Positions 44,301 to 56,249 of a DNA stretch of 64,000 bases are shown here, piece by piece; position 1 is the stretch's first letter; each line of letters starts with the position of its first letter. The notes below the pieces were generated by a model. That model saw only the letters and a program-made list of their open reading frames with translations. It was not told the origin of the DNA and did not search any database. Source of the DNA: Fusarium oxysporum f. sp. lycopersici 4287 (lineage: Eukaryota > Ascomycota > Sordariomycetes > Hypocreales > Nectriaceae); the NCBI RefSeq assembly GCF_000149955.1, contig NC_030987.1, positions 1,923,387 to 1,987,386 on the forward strand, in the 5' to 3' direction. A program made the translations under genes and the position numbers.

Positions 44301-47300
44301 TTGTGGATTGCGTGTCATGCCATCCAAGCTCGGAAGCCAGTCTTGAGTCGCTGTGATCGACTCAATGGTTTTAAGACAAATGCGTTGATGGCTGAGCTCA
44401 ATGTGTCTAAGGGAGGAGTATATACGTGCTGAGAGGGGTGTGAGAAGTACAACTTAGGTAGAAAGAGGTAGGTAGATTGATAATTCATGAAATAAAGTAG
44501 TACGGCTGATCAAGGGATCATGTGTATGTTAACAAAGTCGGACTCCGATGATCAACGACGATCAGTTTATTGTGTCAACGTTTTGAAAGCAAGCCATTGA
44601 CGATATGACCCGGAGGTAGCTACCAACTTCGAGTTGTCCTAGTGTTCGGTTCTGGATATCGATCGTCACCCCAACCTACCCTAAAGTCCATTGTATGGGA
44701 GGCAAGAAGACTTAGAATCAATATCCTTAGCGATATAAAAATCTAGACCAGTTTAGGATAGACTTCGTAGGTCTCTAGACTAATTATTTTTGGCACCTTT
44801 TTAAAATGTCAGAAGTTTTCTTGCTCCCCAACGCCATCGAATGAGTATCTCTAGCTCTGAACTATGAATCAGAGGCAATCATTCTGTGACACACCAATCT
44901 CCTCCTACTGTGGAACTGTCCAGGGTGACATACAGAGAAGCCAACGACGAGCCGAACTGTCCGTGGCCACGAACGGAGCAGGCTTTGCTGGGTCGAGCCA
45001 AGCTACAGAAGAATGACGGCCCGCGAAATCGAGCATGTATTCGATTATTCAAATGACTTGCAAGGATGGCTTGGCATTTGCCAATTTAACATCAAGCGAT
45101 GAAATGTTCTCAGTATTTGGTAATATCAGAAAGGAAAAGTGAGGCCTTGGATGGGAGATGAAGAACGGAGCAGAAAGGTCACCTCTAATTAGCTCAGTTT
45201 CAGATATGCTAGAAGCGCATGGGGAAGAAGAGAGCCGGGTTTATTAGCGGGTTTTCGGACATGCAGCTGCAGGGAAGCCCCACAACAACCCGCTACACCA
45301 CCCTTGAATAGCTTGTTTGATGGAGATGAGGTCGACAATCACCACGTTGATTGGCCGTGTCCATCGGAGATGGATCGTCAGAGCACGCGCCACATCGACA
45401 TCTGCAAGGGGCAGTGAAAAAGGGGTGGAGAGGTACGTACTTCCAATCAACCAATTGCTCAGCTCAGCTTGCCTCTTACAGAATCAGAATCAATGCGATG
45501 GATGCGAAGAGAGATGAAGGCTAAGGCCAGGTAGGAATGCGTTTCGTATTTGTTAATGCTGACATATTGTCGTTTGATCACATACAAACCCGTGCGTGCG
45601 TGCGTATGTGTAAGTGTTGGTGTACGACCCGGCATAATACATACCCTCACCGTTAACACGATCTTGATCTCAATCGATGGTATCTAGGTAGTATTACTTC
45701 CCGTCAGGTTCTAGTATGACGCTGCATCCGGAAGTCAATGGACCCTCAAAATCTACGGTGTAAGTGCAAAATGTATTGACTCCAGACACATCCCCATAAA
45801 GTTACGGGTCAACACGCATGTGGTAAAATGCTCACAATTGAAATTGACCAAACCCGGGGGGCTTGAGGCTTGGTTTTGGCTTCCGAGGTGGCTTTCATGT
45901 CCACGCAAGCAGGCCAAGCTTTGCGAAGCATTCTCTCACCTTCTACTCCAGCATGATCACCAGTGGGGGACAAGTGGGGATCATTTCGACAGGAAATGAT
46001 GAGCAAAGAATCGAGCTTCAATCGAGTCTGGACTGTTGAACTCGACAAGGTTTTAACACAGGAGCAAAGTCAATCGTCTCGTTTAGGTAGGGTATGATGA
46101 GACCGGGGGATGGGATAGCCCGGCACTTGAAAGGAAAAGAACCGGATATGAGATGAGGGGATGGATGCTACGTCAATGAGCAACACCAACACCAACAGCC
46201 TGCCTCGCCACTGTCAAACCCAGCATCAAACGCCCAACAGCCGAAAACACAGCCAGAGCTGAGATGACTGGTAATTACCTTGGGCCAGGGCCAGGTCTGT
46301 TATGATCTGAACCAGTTGATTACTCTTTTCCACTGTGTTTGAGCATAGCAAGGGTCCCAATCCTGGATCATGTGTTGATTTGATTAGCTGCCCGCCTATG
46401 CAGTCAATGCTGGCGCTGCAATGCAATGCTGCAATGCTATCCTGTAGAAGCCAAATCTTTGTACGTAGATACCACGTAGATATGTGTGATCGTCGCATTG
46501 AAACCGATATGTTTCTACCAAGTCACTGGGTTGCGGTTATGATGTAGGTGTTTGTGGTATAGTCGATCAGCGGCAGTCGTCGGGTTGGACAGTTGGACTG
46601 ATGCGTGGTGTCACAGTAAGGTATTGGAAGTACCTAAATGCAGGTACCGTCCAGTCTTTCATCAGAGGCGTCAATGCTGCGCACACAGGCAAAAGGGGAT
46701 CGAGTAAGCCACAAGTTTCATCATCGTGGCTCAAGGCCCGTGCGTCTGCCGTACGCCGAAGATATCGTCCTCGAGGCGGTTGCTTTGCGCTGTGAATAAT
46801 AGTGCGAGCGTTGAGTTATTCAGTCAATAGCTGCAAAAGCGAGGATTCTACAAACCATTCGAATGATAGACAGTCAATCAATGCCATTGGACATGTATGC
46901 AACTCGGGCTGGACTTCAATATCACAGCGCTAGACGTCAAAGCCACGCTCATCAATGCCTCCCGTCCAGTTCAAGGCACTGGACTGATGCATGATTCGTT
47001 CCTGGGCGCCTTGCAGCATCCATTCCCGCCACATTTCTAGCGCCCAGTCTCACGCACCCCTCCACTGGCTTGAGGCACTAGCGTATTCCAGCCCGCGTTC
47101 CAGGGGTCATTGTAGCAACTGCCCTGCCCAGGACAACAACAACAACCTAAGAGACGCAGGCAGGAGGAAGGCCAGCAGTCGGGTGTCACTGTCAGTGCCA
47201 ACTAGTCACTCTGTCAGTGCTTGCCAACTGCGACGGCCCTTGGCAACGCACCGCATTGTAGTCAAAACATTGGCAGCCTCATCTCTTCTTGGGACCTCCC

Positions 47301-47400
47301 TTCACTTTCCCTCAAAATCAACTTCATTCTCCGCTTTCTTTCTTTTCAACTATCCACTATTCACGCTCACTTTATTCGCATTTCACACTCATTCGTTCGT
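41319..47400. other. 6-kb gene desert with MITE-like copy 3
   Basis: No gene is supported on either strand. Open frames are short, overlap on both strands and carry no domain. A third inverted-repeat element is at 44697-44829. Short repeats occur, such as (GTGC)n at about 45594-45606 and a triple GCAATGCT at about 46417-46438. No tRNA, rRNA or large palindrome was noticed. Confidence 0.5.
44697..44829. mobile_element. MITE-like short inverted-repeat element, copy 3 (more diverged)
   Basis: About 133 bases: left end GGGAGGCAAGAAGACTTAGA, right end TCAGAAGTTTTCTTGCTCCC. The termini pair as inverted repeats with one substitution and one extra G. The right 40 bases (ATTTTTGGCACC to the end) are close to copies 1 and 2, but the interior differs more. 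No coding capacity. Confidence 0.7.
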
Positions 47401-48614
47401 CTTGCACTAACAGCTTCTCGCTGTTGCCGCTCTCTACTCTGATAGTAAGTTAGGTTCGTTCTCGAACGACACCCCCGGCCTCGTCCCCTGCACCACGCCC
47501 CAGCTCACACTCGATTGCAGGCTCGCGAGATCCCCAGATACCCCCTGCAAAGCATCCAATCAATACCGCACCATCTAGCCAATCGCCCCTGGGCTAACAG
47601 TGGCTGTCCGTCTGCGACCCGCCGAGCAGTTCCTTTTAACGTCGTCGTCCGCTCCGAAGCCATCTCGACTCTTCTTCCCTCTCCCTCACCCCCCTCCAAG
47701 AGTCTTCGTCGAACGATAGCAGGGCCTGCCACTCCTTTGTTTGCGTGTCTACGACATTGCAGTCCACTCCTTCAAAACCAAAACTTTAAAGCCAAGCCTC
47801 CGGTTGAACCGTTGATATAGTCCCAAGACCTCCCTCATCTTCTTGACCTCACCTTTCGGTATCGCAAAGCAAAGTTGATCAAGTCGTCCTTCCTTCGGTT
47901 CATCCTTCTGTCACTCCTTCAATTGTTGAACTTCAGTCGTTGTTCAACCACACCAAAACTCTTTTCGAGACTCCTAGACGGAATCTCAACTTCAGCAGTG
48001 CTGTCAACCGCTCACCAGACTGGTTCTGAATCAAATCCAACGTCAACCCCATCTACAGACACTACCCACCACAAAAAGGTAAGCATACTGTAGTCTGAAC
48101 CCTGCATTTCTGTACCTGCATTCATTATCTGCGTCCGCCCTCTTTGTCTCGCCTTGTTCTCCACCAACCCCGGTCTTTGAGGGAGTCTTTATCGACATCT
48201 CCTCCCTTTCACAACACCGACTCGGCCTTGTCCTCGACAGAACATCGCCGAAGCAGAGCCATGTCTTTTGTCACCATCGATAGCGGCAATGAGTCCCTTT
48301 AGTATTCAGCAAGGGAAATCCCTTCAACTCGATATATCGATGTTTACTTCATCTTATTTCACACGAAATTGTCTCAACACCAAATGTCTTACACGTTCTC
48401 GTCCAAACATTCCCCACAAGAAACACCATTCCACCCTCGCTACATCTTAGCCTCGTTGCATTCATCAAAGACACGGAAACAGCTATTGCCAAGCGGCATT
48501 GGTTTGACGTTTGCTCAACTGAAAACAGCCACACCTAATACCTCTCAAGCTTATATAACTGACTCTATTTCCAGCTCACCCCATTCCGTCTTGTGTGTCT
48601 GTTCACCGATCACC
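47400..48614 (+). promoter_or_regulatory. Long pyrimidine-rich leader/promoter of the PR-1-like gene
   Basis: From about 47290 to 48260 the plus strand is rich in C and T (TTCTCCGCTTTCTTTCTTTTC, CCCTCTCCCTCACCCCCC), unlike the desert to the left. Several GTAAGT/GTAAGC donors (47443, 48079) and AG acceptors are present, so the leader may be spliced. It has no long conserved frame. Length of at least 1 kb before the ATG would be unusual for a fungal leader; the transcription start cannot be placed from sequence. Confidence 0.4.
48261..48302 (+). other. Candidate upstream ORF (13 codons) in the PR-1-like leader
   Basis: An ATG in fair context (GAGCCATGT) opens MSFVTIDSGNESL and stops at TAG, 312 bases before the main ATG. 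Whether it is transcribed depends on the leader start. Such a short frame could also be chance. Confidence 0.25.
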
Positions 48615-49724
48615 ATGAAGGCGTCTATGTTCCTCCTCGGCGCTAGCGCCATCTTGGCTTCGGCCAGCCCTATTCGAAATGATCTCGAGAAGAGAGAGAT
48701 TGAGAAGCGAGAGATGAAGACCGAGTGGGTCTACGAGGTTGTTACCGTCACTGTTGTTGCTGGCGACGAGCCCGAGACCACGGCTCCTGCGGCCACAAAG
48801 CCCACTGGCGTTGTGTTTATGGAAGCCCCTGCTCCCAAGTATACAGCTCCTTCAACCACCAAGGAGGCTGCGAAGCCCAAGAAGGTCAAGAAGCCTGTTA
48901 GCAAGCCCTCAACCACCAAGGAGGCCCCTAAGGTTACGGTCGTTACTGTCGAGCCCCAGCCTGAGTCTACTAAGGAGACCGTCTATGAGTCTCCCGCACC
49001 CGTCGTCGAGAAGCCCAAGACTACCGTCGAAAAGGTTGTCGCTAAGCCTACCAAGGCTGCCGAGCCCAAGGTTGAGGTCCCTGCTAGCGGCGGTGATGAC
49101 CTCTCTCTGGATGGTGCCTATAACACTGTTATGCTTGCCTACCACAACATCCACCGTCTTAACCACTCTGCCTCTGCCCTTGAGTGGGATGATGAGCTTG
49201 CCGGCTACGCCGAGAACACCGCCAACGGTTGTGTTTTCGAGCACGACATGTAAGTCAATAACATGTGTGAATAACGAATTGATGACTGACATATCTTTAG
49301 GAAGCAAGGCAATGGCGGCTACGGCCAGAACCTCGCTTCTTGGGGTGCCACAAGCGACATTGATGGCCTCAAGAATAAGGCTGCTGCTGGTGGTATTACC
49401 AACCAGTGGTACAACAACGAGATGGGCAACTGGGCTTTCTATGGCCAGGAGAACCCTCCTGCTGATATGAACATTGACCTCTACGGTCACTTCACTCAGG
49501 TTGTCTGGAAGGACTCCACGAAGGTCGGCTGCGCCACTGTCAAGTGCCCTGCCGGAACTGTTCTCAGCTTCCCCTCTTGGTACACCGTCTGCAACTACAA
49601 CCCTCAGGGTAAGTCCCATCCGTGTGCTGATGATGCAAACATCGCTAACTTTGCAGGTAACTTTGGCGGCCGTTATGGCGACAACGTTCTCAAGCCCAAG
49701 GGCGAGAAGCGCGTTACTGTCTAA
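48615..49724 (+). CDS. Secreted PR-1-like CAP (SCP/TAPS) domain protein
   Basis: Three exons: 48615-49249, 49301-49608 and 49657-49724, 336 residues. A signal peptide is clear (MKASMFLLGASAILASASP). Right after it, the segment LEKREIEKREMK has two Lys-Arg sites for Kex2. Residues about 45-170 are a Thr/Pro/Lys/Val-rich linker, probably O-glycosylated. The CAP domain follows (about 175-325): AYHNIHRLNHSASALEWDDELAGYAENTA, GHFTQVVWKDSTKVGCA (CAP1) and YTVCNYNPQGN (CAP2), with the His and Glu of the cavity present. Such proteins bind sterols or lipids (yeast Pry) and are related to the Fusarium virulence protein Fpr1. Virulence function is not shown by the sequence. Confidence 0.93.
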
Positions 49725-51135
49725 GCTCTGAGCTCTTTGATGAACGGATATGGCACGCTTCTACATCGTTCGCGGGTATGAGGAATCCCGGCATGTCTTG
49801 GTTGGCAAGCACTCGTATCTAGTGAGGTGGCAGAAGACGTAGCCCCCTAGACCACGTCTACAGCAACTGTTTCCTTTTTCTCTTCATTTCGATTCTCAAT
49901 GTACGTTACGCATCATCGTACTTTACGATCTTCTTTGCTCAACATGGGGCCACCTGGCCAACTTTTCTTCTTCTCATGGTCTTGACTTTACATGCCTGGC
50001 GTCTATGAAAATGATATCAGATAGGGATTGAGGGCGCGTAAGGAATGAGGATTAACGAAGAGTGCCTGTGCAAGTTCTTTCAAACCGCGTTGTCTCTTCT
50101 TTTCATTGCCTGGTAGTGAGTCATGTATGAATTGACTCTTATCCACGGCCGTTTTGGGGTTTTACAAAAGGGTGTTTGATGAATGCCTCCTGCAGACAGT
50201 TGCATGTCGATAGACACAAATGGCACCAAGATTTTGCCAAGACATTCCCGTTTGATTCGAAAATTGTGATGATGTGATAACTTTCAAGGCGAAGTCATGC
50301 CTACTTGACTATGCCATTAGGCTTCGTCAACTCATCTGCCTCCTGAGTTTATGATGATACTGATTATGCTTCGAATATATGTAATAGACTTGAAGTATTT
50401 ATAGAAGGTAAAGAGTGCATAGTAGCCCAAGGGATAGCGTAGCTACGGGGTCTTGGCCCTCGTCGTGGTCACGCTGTGTCCAAGGCATGCTCAAAGCTCC
50501 ATTTCTCTTACTCAACTCTCATATGACGAGTTGATTAAAGCTCGAACGCTGTGCTGAAACATCACGGTACAGAAATATCTCCATGTATGAACAAGGAACG
50601 AAAGACGACTGAAGAGATTGGAGATCGGAAGTAAAGGAGAAGAAATAGTCTCATGGTGTGGGCGTCTTTTGGCGTCACCAAACCCAAGAGTTGAGGACTG
50701 GCCAGTTATGTTTGTGCCTGGTGACTCTGACATTTGAATCAGAGATTGCTAACAATGGCACAGGCCTGTCGAAAGGGAGATTCATCTTCGTCTTGCTTAC
50801 TTCTTCACCTCCAACCCTGCTTTGTATATTCTATCGACGAGGAATTCAAGCAGCGTGATGTTATCACGTTCTGACACCCCCAAGCTCCTGAACAGGAGAA
50901 GCAGACATCTTTACAAGACGATCTTTCAAGCCACCGTCGGAATAGAGGACCAAACATGGAAGCTAGGATGGCTGGTTTTTGACTATCGATGGTGGAGATG
51001 CTTCCGAGGCAGATGAATATTATCAAGTTGTTCATGTGACACATGGAAGTCTACAAAGTCAGCACTCGACTTCGAGTTACCGACAGAACGGATCCTTAGT
51101 TTTCGTGGATATCAATATACTTTTATTATCTTGAC
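49725..51135. other. 1.4-kb intergenic between the PR-1-like gene and BNA6
   Basis: Contains both convergent 3' flanks. No gene, tRNA or obvious repeat is seen. Confidence 0.45.
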
Positions 51136-52072
51136 CTAGTGCTCGATCTTGAGTGAGAAATCGATGTGCGGCACTCCCTGATGAATAGAACTTGTTGACA
51201 AAATATCAACATCTATAATATGTTAGCATCGGCATGCTCGTCAGAAAGCCTTCCAAGTACTCACCATTACACAAGTACGCCTCAAAGTTATCTTCCTGAA
51301 GTCCACCAGATGTCTCAAGCAGGAAATGCCTCTTCCCTTGCCATCGCTCCTTGAGACTTCTTGAAGCAACCTTAACACCATCACCAGTGAAATTATCCAA
51401 CATAACCACATCGGCGCCAGCCTCAATGGCCTCGTCAGCCTCAGCCTCGCTCTGAACCTCCACCTCCACTTTCATACTGAAGCCACCGACTGACTTGGCA
51501 GCCTTGACAGCATCGGTGATACTGCCTCGGCTCCAGACGTGGTTATCCTTGAGCATGATCATGGCGCTGAGATCCATTCTGTGGGCATCCGCGCCACCGA
51601 CTAGCATGCCGTACTTCTCAACGAGGCGGAATCCCGGCGTTGTCTTTCGTGTTCCTGCAATCACACCTGTATACCCCGCCTCACGCGCAATCGATACAAG
51701 TCGCTGGCTCTTGGTAGCGACGCCAGAGCATCGTGCAAGTGTGTTCAGAGCAACGCGCTCACCGAGGAGAATTCCGCGGACAGGACCCTTGACTGTTGCA
51801 ACTCGATGCTTGCCATTGCTCAGGTCAACAGCTGCTCCCTCTTCAGCATGCCACTCGACGGTGCAGCCGCACTGCGTAAAGACCTCGTCGAAGAAGGGTC
51901 GGCCGGCGATGATGCCGCTGGATTTACCCCAGAGGGTAGCGACACGGGGACCGTCACCGACAACGAAGCCGGCGTAATCGAACGAAGGCGTATCCTCAGC
52001 TAGCCAAGCGGTTACCGAGGTTTTCCATGAAGGAGGGAGAAGGTTTGCGAGGTTTCCTTGAGGGTGAGCCAT
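51136..52072 (-). CDS. BNA6: Nicotinate-nucleotide pyrophosphorylase (quinolinate phosphoribosyltransferase)
   Basis: Two exons: 52072-51265 and 51212-51136, 294 residues. It makes nicotinate mononucleotide from quinolinate and PRPP in de novo NAD synthesis. The N-terminal domain has LPPSWKTSVTAWLAEDTPSFDY; the barrel holds LNTLARCSGVAT, GTRKTTPGFRLVEKYG (Arg/Lys ligands for quinolinate), AHRMDLSAMIMLKDNH, and VEVEVQSEAEADEA. The C-terminal exon supplies DVDILSTSSIHQG and ends HIDFSLKIEH, the typical QPRTase end. Without this small exon the frame would run into an intron-encoded tail. The first ATG gives the family length (295 in yeast). Confidence 0.95.
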
Positions 52073-52915
52073 TGCTTCGAAGTTGAGGCCAGCAAGTGGT
52101 GATGTGAGGAGAAGAGGGCAAAAGAGTGGAGGATTAGCGGCTTAAGAGGTTGTCAAGAGGGTATGTAGTAAAAAAGTGACTGGTGTTGGCGGCAGTTTTC
52201 AATTCCATAGTCCCGGGTGCGGTATGGCGGATAACGGGAGGATGCGGGGGACACATCCGACCTCCGACCGGAACAGGTGGGGGGTGGGGTTCTCCGGATG
52301 CTGCCGGCTTAGCCATTCTCACTCACTACAGGCCAGCACGTGGAAATCATATCAGTCTGCGGGAACATCAGAAAGCCAAGGTGCCTTGGCTACGAATAGG
52401 AGATACAGCGGTGTCGATGGTCATGTTTGAACAAAATAGTAATGCATAGTATGTTCCAAGTCAGAAATGGAAAAATCTACCTCTCATGACCCTCTCGTCC
52501 AACTCCCAATTGAGAAACAGTAGAACAAAAGATGACCCGCCTGATGCACCATGCATGAACTGAATGAAGATAAGAGAAGAGAAGAGAAACGAGGAAAGGA
52601 ATTATGCATTGCGTACAGAAATAGTAAATGAGCCGGGACCAGGCTGCCAGTACCAAAGACGAAAAAACACCCCGACTGTGAACCAACCCGCAAAACATGA
52701 CCTATAAAACAAAACAAGAAAAAAGAAACACGAAAAAAGACCGGGTATCAAACATATGCGCTCAGTCGTCGAAACCATCCTAAAGCTCCTCTTCCGTCGT
52801 TGCCGTGGGGAATTCGTTGCAGACATGACCTCGTTTCTTATGTCCATACAACGTCTACATCTCTTTCCATCATATCGTCTTCGTTCGTCAAGTTTGGTAA
52901 TGGCAATCAAGAAAA
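52073..52915. other. Intergenic between BNA6 and the Rab gene
   Basis: About 840 bases with the BNA6 promoter (left part) and the Rab 3' flank (right part, AT-rich). Two long overlapping frames at 52477-52717 lack coding character. Confidence 0.4.
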
Positions 52916-53910
52916 TCAACAGCATTTCTTGCGCTCTTTTCGATCCCAGCCGTCTGCTTGTGTCTGCTCTTGGGTTCCCGCCTGCTCGACCGTAACGGCG
53001 GGCGAGAAACCTGGCGAGAAGAGCCAACTTCGACGATCGCGGCCTACTCGGAAACTCCCTCGTGCGTCTGCACCCGCAAAATAGCCTCCGTCCATGCCGG
53101 CTTCGTAACCTGGGGTACCAGGGATGGCAGTGGCCATTAGAAGGGCCTGCTGCATCTTGCGGTTCTGCTCAACAAGCTTGCGTGTGACAACACGAAATAC
53201 TTCCTCGACACCCTCTCCTGTTTCGGCGCTGATTTCATGACAGGCGTCCCAGCCAACTTCCTGTGCCCAGAAACCAGAGCTACGCTTCGAGCTGGGGCTC
53301 CGAGGCTCCATAGACGGGGGAGACATCGCCTGGCCACCTGACATAGGCGTCGGTACGTGGTAAGGGGTTGCGGTCGGAGGTGGCGTGCTGCCCATGCCTG
53401 GGGCAAGGTTCTCAGCAACGTATGCGATACAACGTTCGAATGGGACCTGGCGGGCTGAGGGATCGCGGGCGACAATGTCGGCTTTTGTACCGACTACGTG
53501 AAGAACGACATCGTGAGGGAGGTTTCGTCGAAGTTCCATGAGCCATACACCCATATCGGCGAATGACTGTGCGTCTGTGATGCTGTAGCAGAGGATGCAG
53601 GCGTTTGCGCCGCGATAGTACAGGCGGGAGATAGAACGAAAGCGTTCTTGGCCGGCTGCGAGTTGACGTTAGCATATAAGAGAATAAAAACTTGTTTGGC
53701 TCCTTATCAAAACCAACCTGTATCCCATATCTGAAGGCGCACAACGGTATCGGAGTCAGAGTCAACGACGCGCTTCGTGAGAAAGCTGGCGCCGACGGTA
53801 GAAGTGATCTGAGCCGGGTTGAATGCGCCCTTGCAGTATCTCATAACCAGAGACGTCTTCCCAACGCCCTGGGCGCCGAGGACGACGATCTTGGCTTCGA
53901 GCGACGACAT
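52916..53910 (-). CDS. Rab/Ypt small GTPase with Ser/Pro-rich insertion
   Basis: Two exons: 53910-53718 and 53655-52916, 310 residues. G1 is G-A-Q-G-V-G-K-T (residues 12-19); G3 W-D-T-A-G-Q-E is rebuilt across the intron; the RabF-type segment RFRSISRLYYRGANACILCYS follows. G4 is T-K-A-D (121-124) where most Rabs have N-K-x-D. G5 is E-I-S-A-E (about 205). Between G4 and G5 about 55 extra Pro/Ser/Thr residues are inserted (TPPPTATPYHVPTPMSGG). The C-terminal about 70 residues are variable and end K-K-C-C, a Rab prenylation signal. The core looks closest to the Rab5/21/22 group, involved in endocytic traffic, but the exact subfamily is uncertain. Confidence 0.88.
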
Positions 53911-56249
53911 TATTATTGGTGATGGTCGCGTCGTTTGCCAAGAGGGGGGAGGGGGAGTTTGGGACCTCCCTCTTAGAAAAGGACGAAGAGAATGAAAGGG
54001 GGAAGAAAGAAACCCGAGGCGCACGAAAAAGAAGGGAAGAAGCAAAAAGGAGAGAGAGAGGAAAGAAGAAAAGAAGCTGATGTGGTTGAAAGAGAGGAAA
54101 GGGTAAAAAAGATAGGCGCAAAAGAAAAGAGGGTCGTGGGTTCTTGTTGGTGGTGTCGGTATAGCAAGGTAGCTTAACTCTTTTCTTATTGTGAAGGATG
54201 CTTATTTGAATTTCATGCCTAGGGGCGTGTAGACAATCGAGGGAATCTCGGGCGCAGAAGTTAGGGCATCGATTACCGATAATGCAGAAGCGATTTTTTG
54301 AGAGGTAGAGTTGGCGTAGAATGATCGATCATGAGCCTAGAACTGGGAGCTGAAGGAAGAGACACAGAATGAGTAAACCCGACGTTGAGCGGCGGCATCC
54401 GGCGATAAATGGTTGACAGTGGTAACGAAGTCAACAAACAATGACAATAGTAATTCCAAGTATCTAATGAGTCAAGTATATTAGGCAGCAAGCGTCAATG
54501 GAGATCTTGTAATCATACTCGATGCGATTAACCTATAGCTAGCTACTCGATGTGACAGGGCATAATGTAAGGGAGTAAACCCATTTCAACGTTCTCTTTT
54601 CAGAGATCTTTAGGAGATCTGTAGACATTGTCCTTAGATCCGTGATATCAACACCAGAGGTCATTCACTCACTCAGCCATTCCCCCCTTGTCGGTTCAGG
54701 CGCCTCTACAAGGCCCAGTCCACTGGAAATCCGCTAACCAACCCCGCTGAAACCAGAACGCACGGCCTTCCAGGAGCCTCAGGTCCGCTGACGACATGCG
54801 CTAACGGCCCAGAGGCCTTCACGTGGCACAGTCTCTACGTCATCTCTATCCACGAGTCAACGGCTTTGTCCCTGTCCGATTGTCAGTTGAGGATCCATAT
54901 TCTCAATTCCAGCGATCAAATACAGCTATATCTAAGGCACCTTAGCTACATAGGTATCATCCATCAACGCACACAATCGCCGTGTAGCGAGTGGCTCGAA
55001 CGTTTTGTCTTATCATCACCAGACTTCAGGTACCACCAAAAGAAACACCAAAACGACGTATCTGCAAAAGTTCCAGTTCTGATGTGCGCATTCCTCGGCT
55101 CAATTGTCCTCACCGCCATCCTCTCCAATCTCAACTTCTCTCGAGCACAGCCTCTCGCTGTAGTTATCCCGCACCTATTCCATCATACATGACAATGGGA
55201 GCGGTTCAATGACAACTAACCAGCCAACCAGCTTCTCGATAGGCACTAATACGCGGGGGTCCGATTGCCTACATACAGTAGTCGACCAGAAAATTGCTCA
55301 GATTGGGCGAGAAGCGAGTCCATCGGTTATTATCCACATGCGGCTGGAGCGAACCAGATCGGCATTGCAGCCAGATGCATACCATGGCCATGGCCATGAC
55401 CGTATCCCCGGTCAAATTGCGAAATGACACAGCTCGGCTGGGAGAACTGTTTTCCGTGGGAGGAGTACAGAGTACCGAACGATCCCTTTTCTCAACAGAC
55501 CGGAAACCACGCTCCTTTTATTATGAAAATCCGGATTCTCTTTGTTTAACGGATCTACTACCCTCATCAAATCTCTCCCCCACAAACACACAAGCCAGCA
55601 TCCCCTGTAAATCTCCACCCCATTAAAAAAAGGATATGGTGTGCCAACATTAGAACATGGACCACAAACAGCCCGAGTCGAGTTTGATCTCTTTCAAAGG
55701 ACAATTTTCACAGGAGAACAAAGGGTTACACTAACTTCTGTTCTAGTAATCTGCATCAGACCTTTAGCTTCTCAATCTGAATCATCAGATGAGAAACATG
55801 TCTCAAGACATGGTCACGTCCAGAACAAAATGACGTATATCAAAACACAGTCAGAGACACAACAAGAATTGACCGCTCAGCTGCCCCCAGATCGCGATCT
55901 TATTTAGAAGAGACTCCCCGAGAGCAACTGAGTCACATCACCATAATAAGCAGTCATTCCGTTTGTTACGTTTTCTTCGGAAATGAAGTCCATGCGTTAG
56001 GCAAGGAAAAAAGGAGAAAAAGATCACTACAACCCGGTCGTTATTTATTGTTTCCTGCCTGATATGGGTCATGACCCCGCATCCCGCAATTAGCCATTCA
56101 GCCCTGTTTACATAAGGCATCGAGCTTCTCCAGACTTCATATCATGGCATGGATACCACGGACCAACTTCTCAGCATGTCTGCAAAACACATAAACATAG
56201 CTCGAGATACGAGAAAATGCAAAAAGTAACAATTGGAAGGCACTGGGAT
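53911..56249. other. 2.3-kb intergenic with a polypurine tract
   Basis: Bases 53950-54140 are almost pure purine on the plus strand (so CT-rich in the sense of the Rab gene), the Rab leader and promoter. From 54140 to 56249 no gene is supported; open frames are short and lack domains. The tRNA gene follows at 56250. Confidence 0.45.

Noticed and set aside
48369..48614. In-frame extension upstream of the PR-1-like start
   Set aside because: It has no suitable start and would bury the clear signal peptide beginning at 48615.
41319..48614. mimp-type Fusarium elements in the gene desert
   Set aside because: A CAGTGGGG string at about 45958 is not followed by the rest of a mimp end and has no inverted partner nearby.
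55383..55402. CCATGGCCATGGCCATGACC repeat shared with the His-Gly run of choline kinase at about 25737
   Set aside because: A 19-base low-complexity match between coding and non-coding sequence; no further similarity on either side, so coincidence is likely.
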